Of a stretch of 7,048 bases of DNA, positions 1-5,426 are shown one piece after another. Numbering within the stretch: position 1 is the first letter of the stretch; the number at the start of each line of letters is the position of its first letter. The DNA is taken from assembly GCA_937919305.1 (NCBI GenBank), contig CALFQW010000134.1, positions 1 to 7,048 of the forward strand, in the 5' to 3' direction. The notes beneath the pieces were generated by a model that saw only the letters and a program-made list of their open reading frames with translations, ran no database searches and had not been told where the DNA came from. A program made the translations under genes and the position numbers. Source of the stretch: an uncultured Candidatus Saccharibacteria bacterium (GTDB lineage: Bacteria; Patescibacteriota; Saccharimonadia; Saccharimonadales; Saccharimonadaceae).

Positions 1-1
1 C

Positions 2-256
2 ACGGCACACTACACTGGTGCACTGTGCAAAAACGGCATCATTTTTCAGAGCTCACATGACTTTGGTGATGCGATCACATTTGGCCTCGACCAAGTGATC
101 AAAGGTTGGACGGTTGGCGTACCCGGCATGAAAGTCGGTGGTATGCGGCGTCTTATCATACCAGCGGAAATGGCATATGGCGAAGCAAGCCCTGCGCCAA
201 ACATACCCGCAAATAGTGATTTAGTCTTCGACATCGAGCTAGTAGCCATAAATTGA
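2..256 (+). CDS. FKBP-type peptidyl-prolyl cis-trans isomerase, C-terminal part
   Basis: This is the last 84 codons of an FKBP-fold prolyl isomerase, which speeds cis-trans isomerisation of Xaa-Pro bonds and assists protein folding. The 5' end lies outside the window, so targeting and any signal peptide cannot be judged. The family pattern is clear in order: HYTG (visible residues 3-6), FQSS (15-18), VIKGW (32-36), GMKVGG (42-47), RRLIIP (49-54), AYG (58-60) and LVFDIEL (74-80). Matching to FKBP12, the pocket residues Tyr26, Phe36, Phe46, Val55, Ile56, Trp59, Tyr82 and Phe99 all appear kept. Asp37 is replaced by Gln (FQSS instead of FDSS), and the His87 position in the 80s loop appears to be Pro. 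The frame ends in TGA right after the last beta strand, so UGA is a stop here. No hairpin terminator follows in the 55 nt before the next gene. Confidence 0.95.
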   Translation, partial: TAHYTGALCKNGIIFQSSHDFGDAITFGLDQVIKGWTVGVPGMKVGGMRRLIIPAEMAYGEASPAPNIPANSDLVFDIELVAIN

Positions 257-296
257 TTTGGTACCGTTTACGATGCTGTAGGCAATACGTTAATCT

Positions 297-305
297 TGTT
301 AGAAT
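297..305 (+). promoter_or_regulatory. Candidate extended -10 promoter, leaderless
   Basis: TGTTAGAAT matches the extended -10 form TGnTAtAAT with one mismatch. Six nucleotides separate it from the ATG at 312, so transcription starting seven bases past the box would begin at the A of the start codon. No convincing -35 box is visible at 16-18 bp, and no Shine-Dalgarno precedes the gene. The same geometry recurs before the gene at 4801. This is inferred from sequence only. Confidence 0.45.
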
Positions 306-311
306 AATTGT

Positions 312-1424
312 ATGAAAAAATTATCACTAGCTGTAGGATTTGTCGGTTTATTCATAATAGCGGTTGGTTTGATTTTTCGAGAGCAGATCATCGCTACTAT
401 CTTTTCGCCAACAAACTCTGATGTAAAAACCAAGAACCGTAGCATCAACACAGTAGACCCTATTGCTAGCAACCTAACAACGCCGTGGTCTATAGCTTTT
501 TTACCTGGAGCAAATAGTGACACCCAAGATATGATCATTACAGAGCGTGAAGGTAAGCTAACTCGAATAGGTCAAAATGGCCAGACTATTGAGATCGAGG
601 GAGTTAAAGAAACGAGCGAAGGTGGTTTACTCGGAGTTGCTATCGATCCTGAGTTCGAGCAGAATGCGTTCATCTATTTATACTATACGACCGAGAGGTC
701 AGGATCTCTGACAAATCAAGTAGATCGTTATATATTCAGAGATAGTGCTGTAAGTGATAGGCAGGTGATTATCGATGCTATACCGGCCGCTAGTAATCAT
801 AATGGCGGCGCAATAGTTTTTGGGCCTGACGAAAAACTGTACATAACTACAGGTGACGCTGCGCAGGAAAAACTTGCTCAAGATAAAGAGTCTCTAGCAG
901 GTAAGATATTGAGACTAAACAAAGACGGTTCAACCCCAAGCGATAATCCGTTTGGCAATAAAGTTTGGAGTTATGGACATAGAAATCCCCAAGGTATCGC
1001 ATGGGATGAGCAGGGGCAGCTATGGGGTGTCGAGCACGGTCCATCAGGTCCACAGAGTGGTAATGATGAGCTGAATAAGATTGAAAAAGGTGGCAACTAT
1101 GGTTGGCCGGAGATCGTTGGTACGCAAGAGAAGAGCGGAATGATAAATCCCGTCGTGGAATCTGGAACAGATGACGTATGGGCGCCGAGCGGAATGGCAT
1201 ATCTAAATAGTTCATTGTATTTTGCTGGACTCAGAGGGCAGGCCCTGTACGAGTATGACATCGAAAAACAATCGTTAACCAGAAGTTTTGTCGAGGAGTT
1301 CGGACGGCTACGGGCTGTGACGGCTAACGGGAATAGTCTATACATATCGACATCGAACAGAGATGGTAGGGGGTCACCCATAGGTGAGGACGATAGAATA
1401 CTACGAATCAACATCGATAACTAA
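312..1424 (+). CDS. PQQ-dependent aldose sugar dehydrogenase, membrane-anchored
   Basis: This is a six-bladed beta-propeller of the soluble glucose/sorbosone dehydrogenase family (E. coli YliI type, about 370 residues; this one is 370). Such enzymes oxidise aldoses at C1 to lactones using pyrroloquinoline quinone with calcium, and pass electrons to an acceptor outside the cytoplasm. Residues 1-31 hold a short basic start and a hydrophobic segment (about 5-22) without a lipobox cysteine, so an uncleaved N-terminal anchor or a signal peptide is likely. Diagnostic segments in order are TTPWSIAFLPG (56-66), EGGLLGVAIDPEF (103-115), SNHNGG (161-166) with the likely catalytic base His163, LYITTGDA (176-183), SYGHRNPQG (220-228) with the PQQ-contacting Arg224-Asn225 pair, EHGPSG (241-246), GGNYGWP (260-266) and WAPSGMAY (290-297). 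No key residue looks lost. No Shine-Dalgarno precedes the ATG; the upstream -10 box suggests a leaderless message. It converges on the minus-strand gene at 1491. The family is secure, but the substrate is not readable. Confidence 0.93.
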   Translation: MKKLSLAVGFVGLFIIAVGLIFREQIIATIFSPTNSDVKTKNRSINTVDPIASNLTTPWSIAFLPGANSDTQDMIITEREGKLTRIGQNGQTIEIEGVKETSEGGLLGVAIDPEFEQNAFIYLYYTTERSGSLTNQVDRYIFRDSAVSDRQVIIDAIPAASNHNGGAIVFGPDEKLYITTGDAAQEKLAQDKESLAGKILRLNKDGSTPSDNPFGNKVWSYGHRNPQGIAWDEQGQLWGVEHGPSGPQSGNDELNKIEKGGNYGWPEIVGTQEKSGMINPVVESGTDDVWAPSGMAYLNSSLYFAGLRGQALYEYDIEKQSLTRSFVEEFGRLRAVTANGNSLYISTSNRDGRGSPIGEDDRILRINIDN

Positions 1425-1451
1425 TCGAATAATCACGAATTGAAATGAGAA

Positions 1452-1478
1452 GCCCCGTCGCTGCGTGAGTGACGGGGC
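1452..1478 (-). terminator. Intrinsic terminator of the minus-strand gene
   Basis: A perfect 8-bp GC-rich stem (GCCCCGTC at 1452-1459, GACGGGGC at 1471-1478) encloses an 11-nt loop. It lies 12 nt past the minus-strand stop codon. Read on the minus strand, the stem is followed by TTCTCATTTC, a modest U-rich tail. Read on the plus strand it is followed by CTGACTAG, with no U run, so its main role is probably for the minus-strand gene. It may still slow transcription coming from the sugar dehydrogenase gene, whose stop is 27 nt before the stem. Confidence 0.75.
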
Positions 1479-1490
1479 CTGACTAGCGGT

Positions 1491-2324
1491 TTACGCCGCT
1501 AGAAGCTTCTCCTTTCGTACTTTGTTCCACCCTGTGCGGGTGATCCTGAGCGATGCATCGATACCAGCTTTGGCGCCGAGTAGTCCGCTATCGACTGCGA
1601 TGCCTAGCGCGGCCTCACGGATCTTGCTTGATCTCTTCAGTCGCAAGCCGAGGTTCAAACGATGCAAGTTGATCATGAGCCGATCGAATGAGGGGCTCAT
1701 GTTCTGTTGCATGTAGGTTGCGATCCTGAGTCGAGCATGCGGGTTGTAAAGCACACTCTCTTGCAACAAGAATGCGACGAGATCTGCCTCCGCCCCTCTT
1801 GGTCTGTCGCCGGCCTGGATGTTCACCATGCAACGAAATGCATAAGTGAGCTTCAGCTCGTCGACAGCCTTGCCGGCCGGTCTGAGCGTAGCATCACTCG
1901 GCTTGTTGCGCTCGTCGTTCTCGTGGCAGGTCTCGGCTTCATCGAGACATAGGTAGGCATCGTCGTAGTTACCGAGCGTTGCCTCCATGAGGGCGATGTC
2001 CCGGAGGGTGATAGCCCTTCCGAGGTATTGCTCTTCTTCGAACTTTTCCAGCATCTCGTAGCACAGCTTGAGGTTTGCGTGCATTTGCGATTCGTTGCCA
2101 TCCAGGAAGGCTCTCCAGAAGAGCTTGACGCTCAACTGGTGGCCGAACTCGGGGATTCCTGACCCATCATCAGCGTTTGCAGTGACATATCTCAACCACT
2201 GCAACTGAGAATGGGAGAGCGAGCGAGGTGTTGCGGCTTTGAGCCATTTCGCCCCCTCCATCCAAGGATTGCGCTGTTTGCCGCTTGGGCGAGGGACTTT
2301 GCCGAGCAGTGCGCTGGTGACCAA
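1491..2324 (-). CDS. Hypothetical protein with TPR-like helical segment
   Basis: I do not recognise this 277-residue protein. It has no signal peptide or membrane segment and appears mostly alpha-helical. Residues about 104-135 (AITLRDIALMEATLGNYDD and the following AYLCLDEAE) look like one tetratricopeptide-type helix pair, followed by a polar linker (about 134-152) and more helical segments. Residues 1-34 and the C-terminal 40 are basic (the end reads KVRKEKLLAA), so a protein- or nucleic-acid-binding role is possible but unproven. The start is TTG at 2324-2322: AGGAG sits 6 nt upstream, and the next in-frame ATG is codon 22 without such a site. It stands alone on the minus strand with its own promoter and terminator. 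Its base composition is unusual: sampled 60-base lines are 55-63% G+C, against 35-40% in lines from the sugar dehydrogenase and hydrolase genes. That suggests transfer from elsewhere or strong codon selection. The ORF is real by start signals, terminator and length; the function is unknown. Confidence 0.82.
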   Translation of the reverse strand: MVTSALLGKVPRPSGKQRNPWMEGAKWLKAATPRSLSHSQLQWLRYVTANADDGSGIPEFGHQLSVKLFWRAFLDGNESQMHANLKLCYEMLEKFEEEQYLGRAITLRDIALMEATLGNYDDAYLCLDEAETCHENDERNKPSDATLRPAGKAVDELKLTYAFRCMVNIQAGDRPRGAEADLVAFLLQESVLYNPHARLRIATYMQQNMSPSFDRLMINLHRLNLGLRLKRSSKIREAALGIAVDSGLLGAKAGIDASLRITRTGWNKVRKEKLLAA

Positions 2325-2330
2325 TGTAAA

Positions 2331-2335
2331 CTCCT
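2331..2335 (-). promoter_or_regulatory. Shine-Dalgarno fixing a TTG start
   Basis: On the minus strand AGGAG is followed by six bases (TTTACA) and then TTG at 2324-2322. This spacing is close to ideal and supports TTG initiation rather than the internal ATG at codon 22. It contrasts with the plus-strand genes at 312 and 4801, which have no Shine-Dalgarno. Confidence 0.75.
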
Positions 2336-2360
2336 GTCTCTAGTTTCTCAAATACGAAAG

Positions 2361-2368
2361 GTGCGCAC
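2361..2368. repeat. 8-bp perfect palindrome at predicted start point
   Basis: GTGCGCAC is a perfect palindrome and the only GC-rich patch in this AT-rich intergenic stretch. The predicted transcription start of the minus-strand gene, seven bases past its -10 box, falls at about 2365, inside it. A repressor site at +1 is possible. An 8-bp palindrome can also occur by chance. Confidence 0.3.
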
Positions 2369-2405
2369 AATATTATAGCAAAAAATGATTATTTATACAA
2401 TATTA
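2367..2405. repeat. Direct repeat ACAATATTA, 30-bp period
   Basis: ACAATATTA occurs at 2367-2375 and 2397-2405, exactly 30 bp apart. One copy overlaps the -10 box of the minus-strand promoter and the other overlaps its -35 region. Two half-sites spaced by about three helical turns would lie on the same face of the DNA, which would suit a regulator of this promoter. The stretch is AT-rich, so coincidence cannot be excluded. Confidence 0.35.
2372..2400 (-). promoter_or_regulatory. Extended -10 promoter for the minus-strand gene
   Basis: Read on the minus strand, TGCTATAAT (2380-2372) is a perfect extended -10 element (TGn plus the consensus TATAAT). A weak -35, TTGTAT (2400-2395, three of six consensus bases), lies 17 bp upstream. 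Transcription would begin near 2365 and give a leader of about 41 nt containing the AGGAG site. This is the best promoter match in the window. Confidence 0.7.
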
Positions 2406-2430
2406 AGTAAACAAAATAGTAATTTGTCAA

Positions 2431-2451
2431 CACTATTACCATCGAATAGTG
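2431..2451. repeat. 7-bp inverted repeat, operator-like
   Basis: CACTATT (2431-2437) and AATAGTG (2445-2451) form a perfect inverted repeat around a 7-nt centre, 21 bp in all. It ends just before the GAGG of the hydrolase start region. A further AATAGT copy lies at 2415-2420, 30 bp before the one at 2445. The size and symmetry suit a dimeric repressor. If transcribed from further upstream, it could instead form a hairpin next to the ribosome site. Confidence 0.4.
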
Positions 2452-2454
2452 AGG

Positions 2455-2460
2455 TAGAAT
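2455..2460 (+). promoter_or_regulatory. Candidate -10 box before hydrolase Met4
   Basis: TAGAAT overlaps the first ATG (2459) and lies 7 nt before the in-frame ATG at 2468. A transcript started seven bases past the box would begin one base before the second ATG. This mirrors the TAGAAT box of the gene at 312 but lacks the TGn extension. TTGTCA (2424-2429, five of six -35 bases) is too far away (25 bp) to pair with it. The hydrolase may therefore start at Met4 on a near-leaderless message, or at Met1 with the GAGG at 2451. The call is weak. Confidence 0.25.
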
Positions 2461-3271
2461 GGTAAGTATGTTTGACAGATTTGTTCACGGGATTCTGCGT
2501 GTGCCATACACTCTGCACGTCTATAGATATTCTGAAGCAAAAAAGGCTAAGAAAACCATCGTATTCCTACACGGCATAGGTCAGTCTGGGAAAACCTGGG
2601 ATGACGTAGTTGAGCATGTGCCCGATGACGTAAACATCGCTATCATTGATCTACTGGGCTTCGGTGACTCACCAAAGCCTGAGTGGGCGTCATATGACGC
2701 AAAGACTCAGGCACGTGCGGTAGCGAGGACATTACTTACCCTCAGAGTGACAAATAGGGTGGTCATCGTTGGACACTCGATGGGTGCGCTGGTAGCAGTC
2801 GAATTCGCGAGACAGTTTCCCGGAGCGGTGAAAGCCCTTGTGCTGTGCAGTCCACCTCTTTATAAAATGAGTCGTGATGGTCGCAGGATACTGGAACGAG
2901 ACAATCGGATGAGAGAACTATACGCGAAGGTAGCTGAGCGGCCAGAAAATATCATAATGCTATCGAAGATAGCAAAAAGATACCGGTTAATGAATCCTAG
3001 TTTCGATGCTACTGCCATAAATCTAAAGAGTTACGTAGCTGCGCTACATGCAAGCATCATACGGCAAACTGCTATGAACGATATAATAACTGTAAAGAAG
3101 CCTATCCGTATTTTGTATGGAATGCTCGATCCTTTTGTCATTGGTGCGAACATCAGAAGTGTTGCTCAAAAATCAGAAAATATCACGATACACCGTTTTA
3201 CTGGTGGACACGAAGTGACAAGGGGATATGTGTCTAGAATCGCTAACACAATTCACAAGGTGCTGCAGTAA
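2459..3271 (+). CDS. Alpha/beta-fold hydrolase
   Basis: This 270-residue protein is a cytoplasmic alpha/beta hydrolase, a fold that cleaves ester, amide or related bonds through a Ser-Asp-His triad. The oxyanion-hole region FLHGIGQSGKTW (36-47) is followed by a strand and IDLLGFGDSPKP (63-74). The nucleophile elbow is GHSMGA (105-110) with Ser107. The acid is Asp224 in YGMLDPF (220-226), and the base is His251 in TGGHEV (248-253). All catalytic parts are present and the length is typical. The cap region (about 135-205) is basic and helical, so substrate cannot be deduced; family relatives include esterases and C-C bond hydrolases. There is no signal peptide or lipobox. The start is either Met1, with GAGG four bases upstream (2451-2454), or Met4 (ATG at 2468) behind a -10-like box. 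The stop lies 2 nt before the helicase start, so the two are probably one operon. Confidence 0.92.
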   Translation: MVSMFDRFVHGILRVPYTLHVYRYSEAKKAKKTIVFLHGIGQSGKTWDDVVEHVPDDVNIAIIDLLGFGDSPKPEWASYDAKTQARAVARTLLTLRVTNRVVIVGHSMGALVAVEFARQFPGAVKALVLCSPPLYKMSRDGRRILERDNRMRELYAKVAERPENIIMLSKIAKRYRLMNPSFDATAINLKSYVAALHASIIRQTAMNDIITVKKPIRILYGMLDPFVIGANIRSVAQKSENITIHRFTGGHEVTRGYVSRIANTIHKVLQ

Positions 3272-3273
3272 CT

Positions 3274-4782
3274 ATGAACCAAGCATTTGCTCTAGATATA
3301 TTGCACGCTGGCCACAACGTGATGCTGACCGGCCCAGCAGGATCGGGCAAGACATATGTTTTGAATCAATTCATACGTCAGGCAAAAGCTACCGGCCGTC
3401 ATGTCTCTGTGACTGCAACAACCGGCCTCGCAGCTACGCATCTCGGCGGTACGACGATACATGCTTGGAGCGGAATAGGAGTTGCTGACGAGCTCGCAGA
3501 TGATTTCGAAGACTACCTGCTGAAGAGTCGACGAGACATCATAGAGACAACGGACGTACTCATCATAGATGAAATATCGATGTTGCATGACTTTCGACTC
3601 GATATGGTCGATACAGTAGCGCGTGCAGTTCGTGATGATGATAGACCTTTTGGAGGGATGCAAGTCGTGCTGTGCGGGGATTTTTACCAGCTACCGCCTG
3701 TAAATCGACTTGAGTCGCGCCAAGGCGGTTTTGTTACGGGCTCTGCCGTATGGGATGAGCTAGATATGGCCATCTGCTACCTCGACGAACAGCACCGACA
3801 AGACGATGAGGAATTCTTAGGGATACTGAACGCACTGCGAGCAAACGATATTCGTAGGCGTCACGCCGAGGCGCTACTGAATCGAGTGGATGCGAAGATC
3901 CATGATGACGTTACTGAGCTTCATACAACCAATATCGATGTTGATAGAATTAACAGTCGTAAGTTGAAGTCTCTTGATAGCGAACCAAGAACCTACGCTA
4001 TGCTAACAACTGGCTCCGAGAATTACGTGAATACGCTGAAGCGTTCTACGCTCGCGCTTGAGAACCTCGAACTAAAAGAGGGTGCTCTTGTTATGGCGAT
4101 CAAGAATAGCCCTGAAAGAAAGTATGTGAACGGTAGCATCGGTATCGTTCGATCGTTTGAGAAGATGAGCGACTATCCTGTCGTTGAGTTTCATAACGGC
4201 AAGACCGTCACTATGAAGCCCGATAGTTGGGAGTTGAGAGATGGTGACAAGAAGCGGGCAGGGCTTAGCCAGATACCGCTACGACTTGCATGGGCCATCA
4301 CTGTGCACAAATCACAAGGTATGACGTTAGATGGAGCGCTGATTGATCTGCGCAAGGCATTTGTTGAGGGGATGGGTTACGTGGCGCTTTCGAGGGTGAA
4401 GCGATTAGAAAATCTAAGTTTTGTCGGTATCAATCAGATGGCACTCAGGGTGAGTCAGGATGCTGTTCGCATAGACGGACAGCTGCGAAAAGGCTCTCAG
4501 CGAGCATTGGAAAAATACAAACATCTCAAAGGCAGCGCAGAAAAACTAGAAGTAAAGTCTGCAAACAAAAAAGCAAGCAATTGGAACGAGCGTCTCGAGA
4601 AGATGCGAGTGAAACACCCGAATGCGTATAAGCCGTGGACTGCAAGCGACGACGAACAGCTGACGCAACATTTCTTGAATGGTAGTAAGCTAACCCATAT
4701 GGTCGATCAGCTCGGCCGACATGAGCGCTCAGTAATCATGAGGCTCCAAAAGCTTTTTGGCGAAGATGCTGTCGAAGTGTAG
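3274..4782 (+). CDS. Pif1-family DNA helicase with C-terminal HTH-like domain
   Basis: This is a superfamily 1B helicase of the Pif1/RecD-like group, which unwinds DNA 5' to 3' using ATP and in other organisms resolves G-quadruplexes and stalled forks. All motifs are present: Walker A GPAGSGKT (20-27), motif Ia with TATTGLAATHLGGTTIHAWSG (47-67), Walker B LIIDEIS (96-102), motif III GDFYQLPPV (135-143), DEQHRQ (171-176), motif V TVHKSQG (343-349) and motif VI YVALSRVK (369-376). After a lysine-rich linker (about 405-445), residues 452-495 (from KPWTASDDEQL through LGRHERSVIMRLQKL) look like a small Myb/SANT- or HTH-like DNA-binding module. At 502 residues it is compact and lacks the long N-terminus of eukaryotic Pif1. 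AAGGTG (3257-3262), inside the hydrolase gene and 11 nt upstream, is the likely Shine-Dalgarno. The 2-nt intergenic gap implies translational coupling. A RecD2-type exonuclease partner is not visible. The family call is secure; the cellular role is inferred. Confidence 0.95.
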   Translation: MNQAFALDILHAGHNVMLTGPAGSGKTYVLNQFIRQAKATGRHVSVTATTGLAATHLGGTTIHAWSGIGVADELADDFEDYLLKSRRDIIETTDVLIIDEISMLHDFRLDMVDTVARAVRDDDRPFGGMQVVLCGDFYQLPPVNRLESRQGGFVTGSAVWDELDMAICYLDEQHRQDDEEFLGILNALRANDIRRRHAEALLNRVDAKIHDDVTELHTTNIDVDRINSRKLKSLDSEPRTYAMLTTGSENYVNTLKRSTLALENLELKEGALVMAIKNSPERKYVNGSIGIVRSFEKMSDYPVVEFHNGKTVTMKPDSWELRDGDKKRAGLSQIPLRLAWAITVHKSQGMTLDGALIDLRKAFVEGMGYVALSRVKRLENLSFVGINQMALRVSQDAVRIDGQLRKGSQRALEKYKHLKGSAEKLEVKSANKKASNWNERLEKMRVKHPNAYKPWTASDDEQLTQHFLNGSKLTHMVDQLGRHERSVIMRLQKLFGEDAVEV

Positions 4783-4785
4783 CGG

Positions 4786-4794
4786 TGTTATAAT
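4786..4794 (+). promoter_or_regulatory. Extended -10 promoter, leaderless, for the LURP-like gene
   Basis: TGTTATAAT is a perfect extended -10 element (TGn plus TATAAT). Six bases separate it from the ATG at 4801, so a start seven bases past the box coincides with the A of ATG. There is no Shine-Dalgarno between box and gene. It gives the downstream pair its own promoter, separate from the hydrolase-helicase unit that ends 3 nt before it. Confidence 0.65.
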
Positions 4795-4800
4795 AATCCC

Positions 4801-5409
4801 ATGAAGCCTCGAATCATTTCTGAGCAAAAAATAACCCCATTCGCGAACAAGTACAAACTCTTCGTGGTGGACGAAAATGGTACAAAAAGCGAACTCAAAG
4901 CTCTTGCGCAGCAGAAACGGTTTGCCTTCAAAGAAAAAGTGATGTTCTATGCTGACGAGGCGAAGAATCAGCCAATTTTCTCGTTTCGGGCAGAGAAGGT
5001 ACTCGATATTCATGGTCAGTATTTCGTGGAAGATACCGAAGGCGATCTACTGGGTTCGTTCAAAAAGCAATTTAAACAATCAATACTGAAAAGTACCTGG
5101 GTTGTCATGGACGCAGAAGGTATAGAGCGATACGTTGTTACCGAGAGCAGTCGGTTCATTGCGCTGTTGCGACGTTTTGGTGGGCAAATACCGATCATTG
5201 GCGGTGTATTTGAGATACTTGCTCTGCTGTTGAAGTACCATTTTGACATCGTCGTTGCTGATGGCAACCGCCAGGTAGGTAGCTATATAAAAATAACACT
5301 GTTTCGAGATCATTACGAGATGTCGCTCGATGATGGAGCGGTTAATGATATCGATGAACGGGTGTGGATGGCAATGGCTGTTGGGCTTGACGCCCTGCAA
5401 TCACGTTAA
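4801..5409 (+). CDS. LURP-one-related / Tubby-C-like protein
   Basis: This 202-residue protein resembles the LURP-one-related family, which shares the Tubby C-terminal and phospholipid-scramblase barrel around a central helix. In bacteria its biochemical role is not established; membrane or lipid binding is a common suggestion. Supporting features are alternating strand-turn units with acidic-glycine turns: KYKLFVVDENGT (17-28), IFSFRAEKVLDIHGQYFVED (59-78), EGDLLGSFKKQF (80-91) and STWVVMDAEG (98-107). A hydrophobic stretch follows (about 118-145, ending FEILALLLKY) and then VVADGNRQVGSYIK (151-164). In this fold the late hydrophobic helix is normally buried in the barrel, so it need not be a membrane segment. 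There is no signal peptide. The ATG is chosen because the extended -10 box ends six bases before it. It is followed after 17 nt by the gene at 5427, probably in one operon. Family membership is likely from pattern; function is unknown. Confidence 0.75.
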   Translation: MKPRIISEQKITPFANKYKLFVVDENGTKSELKALAQQKRFAFKEKVMFYADEAKNQPIFSFRAEKVLDIHGQYFVEDTEGDLLGSFKKQFKQSILKSTWVVMDAEGIERYVVTESSRFIALLRRFGGQIPIIGGVFEILALLLKYHFDIVVADGNRQVGSYIKITLFRDHYEMSLDDGAVNDIDERVWMAMAVGLDALQSR

Positions 5410-5418
5410 GGAAGGGAG
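5408..5418 (+). promoter_or_regulatory. Strong Shine-Dalgarno for the 5427 gene
   Basis: The purine run AAGGAAGGGAG ends 8 nt before the ATG at 5427 and is the strongest ribosome site in the window. It begins within the stop codon of the upstream gene. An out-of-frame ATG at 5423 lies between and opens no sensible reading frame. The run supports ATG 5427 as the start and internal translation on a bicistronic message. Confidence 0.7.
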
Positions 5419-5426
5419 TTTGATGT

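Noticed and set aside
254..256. UGA recoded as glycine, as in some Patescibacteria
   Set aside because: This TGA ends the FKBP frame right after its last strand, and no other gene in the window carries an in-frame TGA.
847..1414. Long minus-strand open frames (847-1215 and 1097-1414) opposite the sugar dehydrogenase
   Set aside because: They lie fully antisense to a gene with every family motif, have no ribosome site, and their translations show no domain pattern.
1452..1478. Hairpin as a plus-strand terminator for the sugar dehydrogenase
   Set aside because: On the plus strand the stem is followed by CTGACTAG without a U run; the minus-strand tail is clearly better.
1707..1952. Plus-strand open frames opposite the minus-strand gene (1522-1716, 1707-1952)
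   Set aside because: The minus-strand frame is far longer and has promoter, Shine-Dalgarno and terminator; the plus frames are expected in GC-rich antisense DNA.
3292..3663. 123-codon minus-strand frame opposite the helicase N-terminus
   Set aside because: It is antisense to Walker A and B motifs of a complete helicase and has no start signals of its own.
5080..5400. Minus-strand frames opposite the LURP-like gene (5016-5267, 5080-5400)
   Set aside because: They have no family pattern and no ribosome site, and lie entirely within a better supported gene.
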